Source: Streptomyces glomeratus (GTDB lineage: Bacteria; Actinomycetota; Actinomycetes; Streptomycetales; Streptomycetaceae). From it: 64,000 nt of DNA. The position numbers and the translations under genes are program-made. Where the stretch lies: contig NZ_JAKEEB010000027.1 in NCBI RefSeq assembly GCF_021462825.1, positions 26,563 through 90,562 on the forward strand, given 5' to 3'. Under the pieces are notes generated by a model that saw only the letters and a program-made list of their open reading frames with translations, was not told where the DNA came from and ran no database searches. Below are positions 7,742 through 16,469 of the stretch, piece after piece. Position 1 is the first letter of the stretch. Every line of letters begins with the position of its first letter.

Positions 7742-8481
7742 CCCGGCGCCTGCGGATGATCGTCCTGGCGCTCGGCGGCGCCGGCCTGGCGGCGCTGTTC
7801 GTCGCCGCGTGCTTCGGCATGCCGGGCTTCGGCGGCGACCGGCACCCCTACGGCGACCGGGCCGTGCACGCCTCTCTGGCCCGGAGGACCGCCAACACCA
7901 TCAGCTCCGTCAACTTCGACCAGCGTGCTTTCGACACGCTCGGCGAGATGAGCATCCTGTTCACCTCCGTCCTCGGCACCGTCGTACTGCTGCGGCAGAC
8001 CCGCGACGAGAAGCGCGGGCGCCCACAGCCGCAGGAGGTCGCGCTGCCGGTCCGCCGGTACGCGCTTGTCGTCCTGCCCGTCGCCCTCGTCTCCGGTCTC
8101 TACGTGATCGCGCACGGCCAGCTCAGCCCCGGCGGCGGCTTCCAGGGCGGAGTCGTCGCGGCGACCGCCCTGCACCTGCTCTACCTGGGCGCCGACTACC
8201 GCGCCCTGGAACGCATCCGGCCGATCGGCGTGTTCGAGGTCGGCGACGCGCTCTCCGCCTCCGCATACCTGGTCACCGGGCTCGCGGGCGTCCTCGCGGG
8301 CACCGCCTTCCTCGCCAACACCCTGCTTCCGTACGGCACCTTCAACACACTGTCGTCCGGCGGGACCGTGCCGCTGCTCAACGCCGCCATCGGCATGGAG
8401 GTCGCCTGCGCGATCGTCATCCTGCTCGCCCGCTTCCTGGACCAGGCCGTCGAGATCGAGGAGGACAACGGGAAACGATGA
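7738..8481 (+). CDS. mnhB: Mrp-type antiporter subunit B with MbhE-like N-terminal part
   Basis: 247 residues. The N-terminal section contains SSVNFDQRAFDTLGEM, the marker of the MbhE element (also the end of MrpA). From about residue 100 onward the protein is MnhB, with the conserved HGQLSPGGGFQGGVV loop and four membrane helices, ending in a short acidic tail. Start ATG 7738 overlaps the previous stop and has GGAGAAGGAG upstream. The end overlaps mnhC (ATGA). With the neighbouring subunits it would form the antiporter-like membrane module that exchanges Na+ for H+. Confidence 0.85.
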   Translation: MTRRLRMIVLALGGAGLAALFVAACFGMPGFGGDRHPYGDRAVHASLARRTANTISSVNFDQRAFDTLGEMSILFTSVLGTVVLLRQTRDEKRGRPQPQEVALPVRRYALVVLPVALVSGLYVIAHGQLSPGGGFQGGVVAATALHLLYLGADYRALERIRPIGVFEVGDALSASAYLVTGLAGVLAGTAFLANTLLPYGTFNTLSSGGTVPLLNAAIGMEVACAIVILLARFLDQAVEIEEDNGKR

Positions 8482-8825
8482 CCGTACTGCCGTATCTCGT
8501 CGCCGTGTGGATCTTTCTGACCGGATGTTACGGCCTCGCGACCAGCCGCAACCTCATCCATGCGGTCGGCTGCCTCGCCGTCTGCCAGTCCGCCACCTAC
8601 GTCCTGCTGCTCGCCGTCGGCTACCGCGCCGGCGCGACCGCGCCCGTCTACTCCGACATCAAGCCCGGCTCGCGGCCGGTCGTGGACCCGGTGGTGCAGG
8701 CCCTCACCCTCACCGACATCGTCGTCGGCGCCACCGTCACCGCCCTGCTGCTCTCCCTCGTCATGCAGATCTCCAAACGCCACGGCACCGTCGACCCGGA
8801 CGAACTGCGGGAGCTGCGCGGCTGA
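8478..8825 (+). CDS. mnhC: Mrp-type antiporter subunit C
   Basis: 115 residues, three membrane helices, related to NuoK and MrpC. The loop AGATAPVYSDIKPGSRPVVDPVVQALTLTDIVV carries the family signature DPxxQALxLTxIV. It is the normal length for MrpC. It is tightly coupled: ATG 8478 overlaps the mnhB stop, and its own TGA shares a base with the mnhD start (TGATG). Its role is structural in the membrane arm; NuoK-type proteins contribute to the proton path. Confidence 0.9.
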   Translation: MTVLPYLVAVWIFLTGCYGLATSRNLIHAVGCLAVCQSATYVLLLAVGYRAGATAPVYSDIKPGSRPVVDPVVQALTLTDIVVGATVTALLLSLVMQISKRHGTVDPDELRELRG

Positions 8826-10585
8826 TGAACCACCTGCTGCCGTTGCTCGTCGCCGCACCGCTGCTCGGTGCCGGCCTGCTGATCGCCTGCGGACGCCGGC
8901 TGCCGCGCGTCGCCGCCGAGAGCTTCGGCTGCGCCGTCTCGGCCGGAACCGCCGCACTCGCGATCTGGCTGTGCCTCAACTCCTCGCCACCTTTGACCGA
9001 ATGGGTCGGAGCCTGGACGCCCCGCAACGGCACGAGTGTCGGGATCGTCCTCGTCGGCGACGGTCCCGGACTCGGCATGTCGGCCCTGGCCTCCCTGCTC
9101 ACCCTGGCCTCCCTGGCGTACTCCTGGCACTACTTCGACGAACCGCCCCGCCGGCACGCCGGTTCCTACCCGGCCCTCATGCTGCTGTTCCAGGGCGGAA
9201 TGTGCGGCTTCGCGATCACGGGCGACCTGTTCAACGCGTTCGTCTTCTTCGAGCTGATGAGCGCCGCCGCCTACGCCCTGACCGGATACCGCGTCGAGGA
9301 GGCGAAAGCCGTACAGGGCGCCCTGGCCTTCGGCGTGATCAACTCCTTGGGCGCGTACGCCATGCTCATGGGCATCGCGCTGCTCTACGCGCGCACCGGC
9401 GAGCTGGCCCTGACCCACATCGGCCGGGGGCTGGACACCCACGGCGGTCCCGACGCGCTGACCCTCGCCGCCTTCGTCCTCGTCCTGACCGGGCTGCTGG
9501 TGAAGGCCGCGGCCGTGCCCTTCCACTTCTGGCTGCCCGACGCGCACGCCGTCGCACCCACCCCGGTGTGCATGCTGCTGTCCGGCGTCATGGTCGAGTT
9601 CGGCGTCTACGGAGTCTGGCGCGTCTACGGCACCGTCTTCTCCGGACCGGGCGGGATCCCGGCTGCCGACCTGGAGCGCGCGCTCACCGTCCTCGGGATC
9701 CTCACGGGTGCGGTCGGCGCGCTGATGTGCTGGTACCAGCGGCATGTGAAGCGGCTCCTCGCCTGTTCGACCATCGCCCATGTGGGGCTGTTCCTCGTCG
9801 GTGTCGGCTCCCTGCTGCCCGAGGCCGACGACGGGGTCGCGCTGTACCTCCTCGGTCACGCCGGCGTGAAGGCGGCCCTGTTCGCCTGCACCGGCCTGCT
9901 GCTGGACCGGTTCGGCTCCGTCGACGAGCACGCGCTGCACGGGCGCGGCCGGCCGCTGCGCGGGGTCGCGGTGATGTTCGTCCTCGGCGGCCTGGCGCTC
10001 GCCGGAATGCCGCCGTTCGGCATCTCCCTCGGCAAGGCGGTCACCGAGGAGGCCCTGGGCGGGCCGCTGACCGTGGTGTACGTCCTCGTGTCGGCGGTGA
10101 CGGGCGGCGCGGTGCTCCGGGTCGCCGCGCGGGTCTTCTACGGACTGGGTCCGCAGCCGCGGGTCGGGTCCGCGTGCGAGACCACCGGGGCCGGCGAGGA
10201 GCCCGAGACCCGGCACCGGTTGAGCCGGATCCCGGACACCATGAGGGCCGTGCCCGCCCTGCTGCTCGCCGGCTCGCTCGCCGTCGGCGTGGTGCCGGGC
10301 TTCGCCCGTATCGTGGCGCGCTCGGTGAACGAGGCCGGGTCCGGCGGGGCGCTCACCTCCGCCCACTGGACCGCGGCCGGCGTCCTGCTGGGGCTGGTCT
10401 CCACGGCGCTCGCCCTGGCCCTGGCCGCGCTCGCCGTCACCCGCCCGGAACTGCTCGGCGCACGGCCGTGGACGCTGCCGCTGCGCCGGCTGCAGTCCGG
10501 GCACATCGGGGACTACGTGGCCTGGGTCCTGCTGGGCACCACCCTGCTCGGGGCTCTGGCCCTGCCCGGGATCCTGACCGGCTGA
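8825..10585 (+). CDS. mnhD: Mrp-type antiporter subunit D (NuoN/NuoM-like)
   Basis: 586 residues and about 14 membrane helices of the proton-conducting antiporter superfamily (Proton_antipo_M). Visible landmarks are the Glu of FVFFELMSAAAYALTGY in helix 5, the Lys of GLLVKAAAVPFHFWLPDAHA in helix 7 and the Lys of LLGHAGVKAALF, which are the charged residues of the proton relay in NuoM/N-type subunits. It is the only large antiporter-like subunit in the operon; no MrpA/NuoL-type partner is present in the window. Last gene of the operon, 12 bases from the convergent DUF4230 gene. Confidence 0.9.
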   Translation: MNHLLPLLVAAPLLGAGLLIACGRRLPRVAAESFGCAVSAGTAALAIWLCLNSSPPLTEWVGAWTPRNGTSVGIVLVGDGPGLGMSALASLLTLASLAYSWHYFDEPPRRHAGSYPALMLLFQGGMCGFAITGDLFNAFVFFELMSAAAYALTGYRVEEAKAVQGALAFGVINSLGAYAMLMGIALLYARTGELALTHIGRGLDTHGGPDALTLAAFVLVLTGLLVKAAAVPFHFWLPDAHAVAPTPVCMLLSGVMVEFGVYGVWRVYGTVFSGPGGIPAADLERALTVLGILTGAVGALMCWYQRHVKRLLACSTIAHVGLFLVGVGSLLPEADDGVALYLLGHAGVKAALFACTGLLLDRFGSVDEHALHGRGRPLRGVAVMFVLGGLALAGMPPFGISLGKAVTEEALGGPLTVVYVLVSAVTGGAVLRVAARVFYGLGPQPRVGSACETTGAGEEPETRHRLSRIPDTMRAVPALLLAGSLAVGVVPGFARIVARSVNEAGSGGALTSAHWTAAGVLLGLVSTALALALAALAVTRPELLGARPWTLPLRRLQSGHIGDYVAWVLLGTTLLGALALPGILTG

Positions 10586-10597
10586 CGAGTCGGGGGC

Positions 10598-11278
10598 TCA
10601 GGTGCCGTAGGACACCTTCACCTCCTTGAAGCCGAGGGATTTCAGCAGTCCGTCGAGCATGGCGGTGGTGTTCGTCTCGGCGCGCGCGGTCAGTTCGCTC
10701 TCCTTCGCGGCCTCGCCGATGTGCCGGACCGCCAGCTTCTGCACGGCGCGTTCGCTGTTGGGGTTGTCCGAGAAGAGGTCGCCGATGCGGTCCAGCAGAC
10801 CCCGCTGTTTGGAGACGGCGTAGGAGCGGTCCGGGTCGAGCGTGGGCTTGCCCAGCGCCGCGTGCGGCAGACGGAGCGTGGCGGACGTCCGGTCGGCGTC
10901 GACCGTCACGTCCTGCCGGCCGACCCTGCCGAGGTCGACGTACGCGTCCACGGTTCCCGCGCCCACGTACAGTGTTCGGGTGCCGCGGATCGCCGACGGC
11001 AGGTACTTGGAGTCCCTCTCCAGGTCCACGACCACCTGGAAGGTGCCGGAAGCGGCCTCGTACCGGCTCATGTCCTGGATGGACCGCAAAAGCACGGGCC
11101 CCGACCGGTCGTGCGTGTCCATGCCGAACAGGTCACGCAGCCCCGGAAGCACACTCAGCCGCAGTCCCGCGAACAGCACCGCGAGTACCGCGACCAGGGC
11201 GATGACCGCCTTGGCCCAGGCGGGCGTCCGCCGCCGCACGGACATCGGTTCGGGCCTCTGCTTCGTGGACGTCGTCAT
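10598..11278 (-). CDS. DUF4230 membrane-anchored protein
   Basis: 226 residues. A basic N-terminus is followed by one membrane helix (AVIALVAVLAVLFAGL, about 24-40). The rest is a soluble domain with the DUF4230 pattern: an early VLRLSIQ-type helix, then alternating strands with GTRTLYVGAGTVDAYVDLG and a Tyr/Lys-rich end. The topology suggests a cell-surface domain facing outward. The function of the family is unknown. ATG 11278 has GGAGTGTCGAT upstream. It is transcribed toward the mnh operon and probably shares its terminator region. Confidence 0.78.
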   Translation of the reverse strand: MTTSTKQRPEPMSVRRRTPAWAKAVIALVAVLAVLFAGLRLSVLPGLRDLFGMDTHDRSGPVLLRSIQDMSRYEAASGTFQVVVDLERDSKYLPSAIRGTRTLYVGAGTVDAYVDLGRVGRQDVTVDADRTSATLRLPHAALGKPTLDPDRSYAVSKQRGLLDRIGDLFSDNPNSERAVQKLAVRHIGEAAKESELTARAETNTTAMLDGLLKSLGFKEVKVSYGT

Positions 11279-11457
11279 ATCGACACTCCTCCCTTCTTCT
11301 CGCCGGTTTCCCGTCAGGGGCCCCTGCCGAACGCGGAGTTCGCCGATCGCGGCCGCGGACGGCCGTACGCCGCACGGCCCCGCATCCCCGGGCGGCGGCA
11401 GGGCCCGTCAGTAGCATGTGGCGCGCAGCCCGTTTTCGATCATGCGAGGAGCGGAAC

Positions 11458-12411
11458 GTGCGTGACATCGCCGTCTTCAGCGGCAGTGCCCATCCCGAGC
11501 TCGCGGCGGAGGTGTGTGCGCACCTCGGGGTGCCGCTCAGCCCGGTGCGGGTCAGCAGATTCGCCAACGACTGCCTGGAGGTGCAGCTCCAGGCCAACTG
11601 CCGCGAGCGGGACGTGTTCCTCGTGCAGCCGCTGGTCGCCCCCGTGCAGGAGCACCTCGTCGAGCTGTTGTTGATGTGCGACGCGGCACGCGGCGCCTCC
11701 GCCGGGCGGATCACGGTGGTCATGCCGCACTACTCGTACGCCCGCTCGGACAAGAAGGACGCGCCGCGGATCTCGATCGGCGGGCGGCTGGTGGCCGACC
11801 TGATGGTGGCGGCCGGGGCCGGCCGCGTCCTGGCCATGACCCTCCACTCGCCCCAGGTGCACGGCTTCTTCTCGGTGCCGGTCGACCATCTGCACGCCCG
11901 CCGGGAGCTGGCCGAGCACTTCCGTCAGTACGACCTGTCGCACGCGACCGTCGTCTCGCCCGACCTCGGCAACGCCAAGGAGGCGGCGGCCTTCGCGCGG
12001 ATGATCGGGGCGCAGGTGGCGGCGGGCGCCAAGCAGCGGTTCGCGGACGACCGGGTCAGTATCAACTCCGTGATCGGCGACGTCGCCGGACGGGATGTGA
12101 TCGTGCTGGACGACGAGATCGCCAAGGGCAGTACGGTCCTGGAACTCCTGGAGCGGCTGCGTGAGTCGGGCCCGCGGTCGATCCGGATCGCCTGCACCCA
12201 CGGCCTCTTCGCGGCCGGTGCCCTCAAACGGCTGAGCGAGCAGCCCGACGTCCTGGAGATCGTGTGCACGAACACGGTGCCGGTCCCGGTCGAGGAACGC
12301 ACCGGCAAGCTGCGGATCCTGTCCATCGCCCCCGCCCTGTCCGAGGCCGTCCGCCGCATTCACAACGGTGAGTCCGTCAGCGCTCTGTTCGACCAGCCCC
12401 GGAACGAATAG
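11458..12411 (+). CDS. prs: Ribose-phosphate pyrophosphokinase (PRPP synthetase)
   Basis: 317 residues. It transfers the beta-gamma diphosphate of ATP to ribose 5-phosphate to give PRPP for nucleotide, histidine and tryptophan synthesis. Landmarks are the N-terminal FSGSAHPELA, the flexible-loop region YSYARSDKKDAPRISIGGRL, the metal/ATP-binding LHSPQVHGFF, the SPDLGNAKEAAAFA segment and the PRPP-binding VIVLDDEIAKGSTVLE. GTG 11458 has GAGGA at seven bases. The usual streptomycete prs sits beside glmU; this one is isolated and could be a second copy. The protein is of normal family length. Confidence 0.9.
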   Translation: MRDIAVFSGSAHPELAAEVCAHLGVPLSPVRVSRFANDCLEVQLQANCRERDVFLVQPLVAPVQEHLVELLLMCDAARGASAGRITVVMPHYSYARSDKKDAPRISIGGRLVADLMVAAGAGRVLAMTLHSPQVHGFFSVPVDHLHARRELAEHFRQYDLSHATVVSPDLGNAKEAAAFARMIGAQVAAGAKQRFADDRVSINSVIGDVAGRDVIVLDDEIAKGSTVLELLERLRESGPRSIRIACTHGLFAAGALKRLSEQPDVLEIVCTNTVPVPVEERTGKLRILSIAPALSEAVRRIHNGESVSALFDQPRNE

Positions 12412-12573
12412 AGCCGCGCAGTGACGCAACATCAGCCCTGAGCAGCGGTGATGTCACAAGCGCGGACGAGGCCGCTGTGAATTCGCGATGCGTTTGAACA
12501 CGCCGGGGTCCGGCTGCGTACAGGGAGTGGGGATTTTCATGCCCGGCCCGCCATGACGTGTAGGAGTACTCCC

Positions 12574-14811
12574 TTGAGACGCAACACGCGCAGACGCCCG
12601 ACAGGCGCACGGCGCGCGACCTTTGCAGCAGTCGCGCTGATCATGGGCGGAGGGGGGCTGGTAGCAGCGAATGTCTACGCCTCGGCGAGCGAAGGCGGCT
12701 GGGGCGGAACATCCGGCCAGAGCGGCGACCAGGCCCTGACCTCCAGGACGGTCACCCTGGACTGCCCGGACGTCGGCCAGAAGCTGACCGACGTTCCGGA
12801 CCCGGCGCAGTCGCGGGTCGACACGGAACTGGCCACCCTCGACAAGCAGATCACCGAGGCGTACGACCGGCTGGCCTCGACACGCGAGGCGCAGGCGAAC
12901 GACGGGAGCTACGTCCAGAACTCGATCCTCGGCCCGCTGAAGGACAAGCGCGCCGCCGTGATCGACCGGATCAAGGCCGACTATCAGCAGGCGGGCGCCA
13001 CCGCTCCCGGTGCGATCGACGGCATGGCCCCGTGTACCGGGGTCCCCGCCGAGCAGGGGCAGCCCCCGGCCGCCGGCCAGAACGGTGAGGGGCAGAACGG
13101 CAGCGGCCAGAACGGCAGTGACCAAGCCGGCGGCGGCCAGGAGGGCAGCGGCCAGAACGGCAGCGGCCAGAACGGTCAGCAGCAGGGAAGCGGCGGACAG
13201 GCCGTCGGCGGCCCCGTCGCCTCCGACTTCGTGGACATCCGGAGCGTGCAGCCGAACGTCCGGAAGCCCGCTCCGCAGACCGGCGCCTCCACCGGCGCGT
13301 TCGTGACGAAATGCGGTGTCAACGCCAACGGCAACCACAACACCGACAATGTGATCGTGGCGCCGGGCGTGAAGAACGGTGCGCACCATCTGCACGACTA
13401 CGTCGGCAACCAGTCGAACGACGCCTTCGCCACCAACGACACGTTCGCGGCGGCCCAGACGAGCTGCGAGAACCAGCAGGACAAGTCGTCGTACTACTGG
13501 CCGGTGGTGCGTGTTCAGGACGGAACGCAGGACTTCGACCAGAACAACGACGGCGGCGGCAAGGAGGGGAACGTCGGCAAGATCCTGGTCGCCAAGCAGG
13601 CCGAGATCACCTTTGTCGGCAGCCCGACCAGCAAGGTCGTCGCGATGCCGCGCTTCCTGCGGATCATCACCGGTGACGCCAAGGCGTTCACCAACGGTCC
13701 GAAGAACGCCAACGCCCACTGGAGCTGCACCGGCTTCGAGGACCGCCAGCTGACCGACAAGTACCCGATCTGCCCCGACGGCAGCAGCGTGGTGCGCTCG
13801 TTCGCGTTCCAGAGCTGCTGGGACGGTCAGAACATCGACAGCGCCAACCACCGGACGCACGTCGCCTTCGCCGACGCCGACGGCAACTGCCAGAACGGCT
13901 TCAAGGCGATCCCGCAGCTCACGATGCGCCTGGTGTACGACGTGCCGCAGCCGGTCATCGAGAACGGCCAGGTGAAGAACCCCTACGCGGTGGACGGCTT
14001 CCCCGAGCAGCTGCACAAGCCGATCACCGACCACGACGACTTCATCAACGTCATGACCGACGAGCTGATGAGCCAGGTCGTCGACTGCGTCAACAGCGGT
14101 CGCCAGTGCGGGGGCGGGGCCGGCGACCAGCCGCCGAGCACATCGGCACCGTCCCCCGACCCCACCTCGGGTGACAACGGGGGCTCCGGCCAGGGCTCCT
14201 CCTCCGGCGGCTCGACGGGAACCGACCCGGGCACCCCGTCCGGCGACGACTCCGGGTCGGGATCTTCCTCAGGTGACAACTCGGGCTCCGGTTCTTCGTC
14301 CGGCGACAACTCGGGCTCCGGTTCTTCCTCAGGTGACAACTCGGGCTCCGGTTCTTCGTCCGGCGACAACTCGGGCTCGGGTACGGGCTCCTCGTCCGGT
14401 CACCAGTCCGGGTCCGGGGCCGGGTCAGGCTCCGGCGGCAAGCAGACGTCGCAGCCCACGGCCGGTACGCCGGGCACCTCGGCGACGGACGGCGGCTCGG
14501 GCAGCGGCCGCGGTGGTGCGGCTCCGAGGGTCTTCGCGAGCTCCTCGCCCGCCCGGAGCGACGCGTCCGCCGCGCCGGGGAGCGGCTCGGAGGACAGCCA
14601 CACCGGGCAGGCGGCAGGGGAGCCCTCGGCGGCCGGACAGCCCTCTGCGGAGGGCGGGGTCGCTCCGTCCGCCGCGCCGGGGACCCAGCCCCAGGCGGTC
14701 ACGGGCGGCCTGGCCGAGACCGGCGCCCACCTGTGGCCGGCCGCGGCCGGAGGGGTGCTCGTGATCGCGGGGCTGGTGCTTCTGCGCCGTATCGGACGCC
14801 GGTCCTTCTGA
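12574..14811 (+). CDS. LAETG-anchored, DUF1996-containing secreted protein
   Basis: 745 residues. A signal peptide (RRNTRRRPTGARRATFAAVALIMGG... cut near ASAS) is followed by a short helical segment (about 60-150) and a GQNGSGQNG-type linker. A DUF1996 domain (about 210-510) contains the GAHHLHDYVGN motif and paired cysteines. A low-complexity SGSGSSSGDN repeat follows, and the C-terminus has LAETG (713-717), a hydrophobic helix and RRIGRRSF. That is a sortase E sorting signal, so the protein should be covalently fixed to peptidoglycan. TTG 12574 is preferred: AGGAG lies seven bases upstream, and the ATG at 12553 has none. The DUF1996 function is unknown; fungal relatives carry WSC domains. 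Confidence 0.85.
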   Translation: MRRNTRRRPTGARRATFAAVALIMGGGGLVAANVYASASEGGWGGTSGQSGDQALTSRTVTLDCPDVGQKLTDVPDPAQSRVDTELATLDKQITEAYDRLASTREAQANDGSYVQNSILGPLKDKRAAVIDRIKADYQQAGATAPGAIDGMAPCTGVPAEQGQPPAAGQNGEGQNGSGQNGSDQAGGGQEGSGQNGSGQNGQQQGSGGQAVGGPVASDFVDIRSVQPNVRKPAPQTGASTGAFVTKCGVNANGNHNTDNVIVAPGVKNGAHHLHDYVGNQSNDAFATNDTFAAAQTSCENQQDKSSYYWPVVRVQDGTQDFDQNNDGGGKEGNVGKILVAKQAEITFVGSPTSKVVAMPRFLRIITGDAKAFTNGPKNANAHWSCTGFEDRQLTDKYPICPDGSSVVRSFAFQSCWDGQNIDSANHRTHVAFADADGNCQNGFKAIPQLTMRLVYDVPQPVIENGQVKNPYAVDGFPEQLHKPITDHDDFINVMTDELMSQVVDCVNSGRQCGGGAGDQPPSTSAPSPDPTSGDNGGSGQGSSSGGSTGTDPGTPSGDDSGSGSSSGDNSGSGSSSGDNSGSGSSSGDNSGSGSSSGDNSGSGTGSSSGHQSGSGAGSGSGGKQTSQPTAGTPGTSATDGGSGSGRGGAAPRVFASSSPARSDASAAPGSGSEDSHTGQAAGEPSAAGQPSAEGGVAPSAAPGTQPQAVTGGLAETGAHLWPAAAGGVLVIAGLVLLRRIGRRSF
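14251..14370 (+). repeat. 30-bp in-gene tandem repeat in 60-bp higher-order pairs
   Basis: Four 30-bp units encode SGSGSSSGDN. They alternate between two codon versions, TCCTCAGGTGACAAC and TCGTCCGGCGACAAC, so the true period is 60 bp. This points to recent duplication of a two-unit block. Copy number is likely to vary between strains and would alter the length of the wall-spanning stalk. Confidence 0.8.
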
Positions 14812-14835
14812 CCCCCTCGCCAAGAGGCACACAGG

Positions 14836-14872
14836 AAGGCGGCGGGACCTGCCCGGCAGGTCCCGCCGCCTT
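14836..14872. terminator. Strong bidirectional terminator
   Basis: A perfect 18-bp inverted repeat with a one-base loop. The left arm starts AAGGCGGCGGGACCTGCC and the right arm is its exact complement. It lies between the convergent LAETG gene and the STAS gene. No T-run follows, as usual for streptomycete terminators. Confidence 0.9.
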
Positions 14873-14912
14873 CACCCGTCCTGGTCGGGGCCGCCGACGC
14901 GGACCCGCCGGA

Positions 14913-15299
14913 TCAGTTGATCTCCAACGGCCCGCTACTCTCCGACCGGCCGAGTGCCTCGTCCAGCGACGCCGCCGGCGGAAGCAACTCGGCCAGGCGG
15001 GTGAGGCGCAGGATGCGCAGCGTCAGCGGATGGGTGCAGACCAGATGCAGCGTGCCGCCCCGCGCGAGTACCCGACGCCTGGCGCGGAAGAGCAGCCGCA
15101 GCCCCGAGCAGTCGAAGAACTCCGCCGGCCGCAGGTCGATGACGATCCGCGGCGCCGGACGGCCGGTCGCGGAGTCCAGGAACGGCGTGATCTCCAGGGC
15201 CGCGACGACATCGATCTCGCCGTGGAACTCGAGCACCAGATGACCGCGGTCCCGGTGGATGCGCAGATACCGGGGGAGGGGTGCGGGGCCGTGCTGCAT
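14913..15299 (-). CDS. STAS-domain anti-anti-sigma factor-like protein
   Basis: 128 residues forming one STAS domain of the RsbV/SpoIIAA/BldG type. Its central motif is IDLRPAEFFDCSGLRLL, where the Ser of DCSG is the expected phosphorylation site. In partner switching the unphosphorylated form binds an anti-sigma kinase and frees its sigma factor; SpoIIE phosphatases dephosphorylate it. ATG 15299 is chosen because GGAGG lies eight bases upstream. ATG 15305 is two bases from that site and ATG 15359 has no site. Three SpoIIE-type phosphatases are encoded in the same window, but none is adjacent. Confidence 0.85.
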   Translation of the reverse strand: MQHGPAPLPRYLRIHRDRGHLVLEFHGEIDVVAALEITPFLDSATGRPAPRIVIDLRPAEFFDCSGLRLLFRARRRVLARGGTLHLVCTHPLTLRILRLTRLAELLPPAASLDEALGRSESSGPLEIN

Positions 15300-15439
15300 C
15301 GACATCGCCTCCACCGACTCCGGGCTCGAAGGAACCCAACGGCCATGCGCGTTAGGCAAGTTATCTCGGTGGAGTGAATTCCAGCATGTTCGATTGACAT
15401 ATGTCTTCTATTTGTGGAGCGTGCCACGCTGACGGTACG

Positions 15440-16396
15440 TCAGTCCACCAGCAGAACCAGCTTGCCCGTGGTCCGGCCGGTGTCGCCGATCTCGTGCGCC
15501 TTGGCGGCATCCGCAAGCGGGAACGTCCCGGAGATCGTGGCGCGCAGCTTGCCCTCCGCGACGAGCCCGGCGATGGCCCTCATACCGTGCTGGTCGGCGT
15601 CGACGAGCATCTCGGTCGCGCGTACCCCGAGCCTTTCGGCCTCCAGGGGCAGCTCCTTCGATCCCTCCGGCAGGATCGTGACCAGAATTCCGCCCGCACG
15701 CAGGGTGCGCAGCGAGCGCTGGACGTAGTCGCCGCCGATCGTGTCCAGGACCACGTCCACGTCCCGCACCGTCTCCGCGAAGTCGGTCTCCCGGTAGTCG
15801 ACCAGTTCGTCCGCGCCCAGTTCGCGCAGGAAGTCGTGCTTGCCCGCGCTGGCCGTGCCGATGACATACGCGCCGCGCGCCTTGGCAATCTGCACGGCCA
15901 CGTGCCCGACGCCGCCGGCGGCCGCGTGGATCAGCACCCGCTGTCCGGGCCGCAGCTGGGCCGTCTCGACCAGGGCCTGCCAGGCGGTCAGCGAGACCAG
16001 CGGAAGCGCGGCGGCCTGGGTGTGGTCGATGTTCGAGGGCTTGTGGGTGAGGGCGCGGGCGGGGACGGTGACGTACTCGGCGTGCGAGCCATGGCCGAAC
16101 GGGTAGGGCAGCATGCCGAAGACTTCGTCCCCGGTCCGGAAGAGGGCGACGCCGAGTCCGGTCTCCTCGACCACGCCGGAGACGTCCCAGCCGAGGACGA
16201 ACGGCGGCCGGCCGAGGAATCCGCCGGTGGCCCGGTGCTTCCAGTCGGTCGGGTTGACCCCGGCCGCGCGTACCCGGACCAGCACCTCGTTCGGTCGCGG
16301 TGCGGGGCGCTCCAGCCGTACTTCCTTGAGGACCTCGGGACCGCCGAGGACGTCCTGGCCGATGGCGCGCATGGTGTTGGTGTTCACAGTGCTCAT
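15440..16396 (-). CDS. NADP-dependent quinone oxidoreductase-like protein (MDR family, zinc-free)
   Basis: 318 residues. GroES-like N-terminal domain with AAGVNPTDWKHR, then the Rossmann fold with GQRVLIHAAAGGVGHVAVQIAKARGA (nucleotide-binding AAGGVG). The structural and catalytic zinc cysteines of alcohol dehydrogenases are absent, which fits quinone/enone reductases. The expected reaction is NADPH-dependent reduction of a quinone or alpha,beta-unsaturated carbonyl. It is transcribed divergently from the GlxA-type regulator, and the 71-bp gap carries a perfect dyad, so that regulator very likely controls it. Confidence 0.9.
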   Translation of the reverse strand: MSTVNTNTMRAIGQDVLGGPEVLKEVRLERPAPRPNEVLVRVRAAGVNPTDWKHRATGGFLGRPPFVLGWDVSGVVEETGLGVALFRTGDEVFGMLPYPFGHGSHAEYVTVPARALTHKPSNIDHTQAAALPLVSLTAWQALVETAQLRPGQRVLIHAAAGGVGHVAVQIAKARGAYVIGTASAGKHDFLRELGADELVDYRETDFAETVRDVDVVLDTIGGDYVQRSLRTLRAGGILVTILPEGSKELPLEAERLGVRATEMLVDADQHGMRAIAGLVAEGKLRATISGTFPLADAAKAHEIGDTGRTTGKLVLLVD

Positions 16397-16432
16397 GGTG
16401 TGCCAGCCTGCCGGGGTCCGCCGCTCGAGAAA

Positions 16433-16469
16433 ATGGCACGATTGCCAACCTTCGATAGGATCGTGCCAT
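16433..16469. promoter_or_regulatory. Operator dyad and leaderless promoter of the GlxA-type regulator
   Basis: ATGGCACGAT (16433-16442) and ATCGTGCCAT (16460-16469) are perfect 10-bp inverted arms with a 17-bp spacer. The right arm covers the regulator's start codon and overlaps TAGGAT (16456-16461), a -10 element that ends six bases before ATG 16468. Binding would block the regulator's own leaderless promoter and reach the divergent oxidoreductase promoter. Confidence 0.75.

Noticed and set aside
8648..10504. A 618-codon leftward frame opposite mnhC/mnhD
   Set aside because: The plus strand carries clear NuoN/MnhD sequence with proper overlaps; the reverse frame is Gln/Arg-rich and without any domain.
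12421..12457. Terminator hairpin after the PRPP synthetase gene
   Set aside because: GTGAC/ACATCA pairs with TGATGTCAC only through a bulge, and the loop is long, so I do not list it as a feature.
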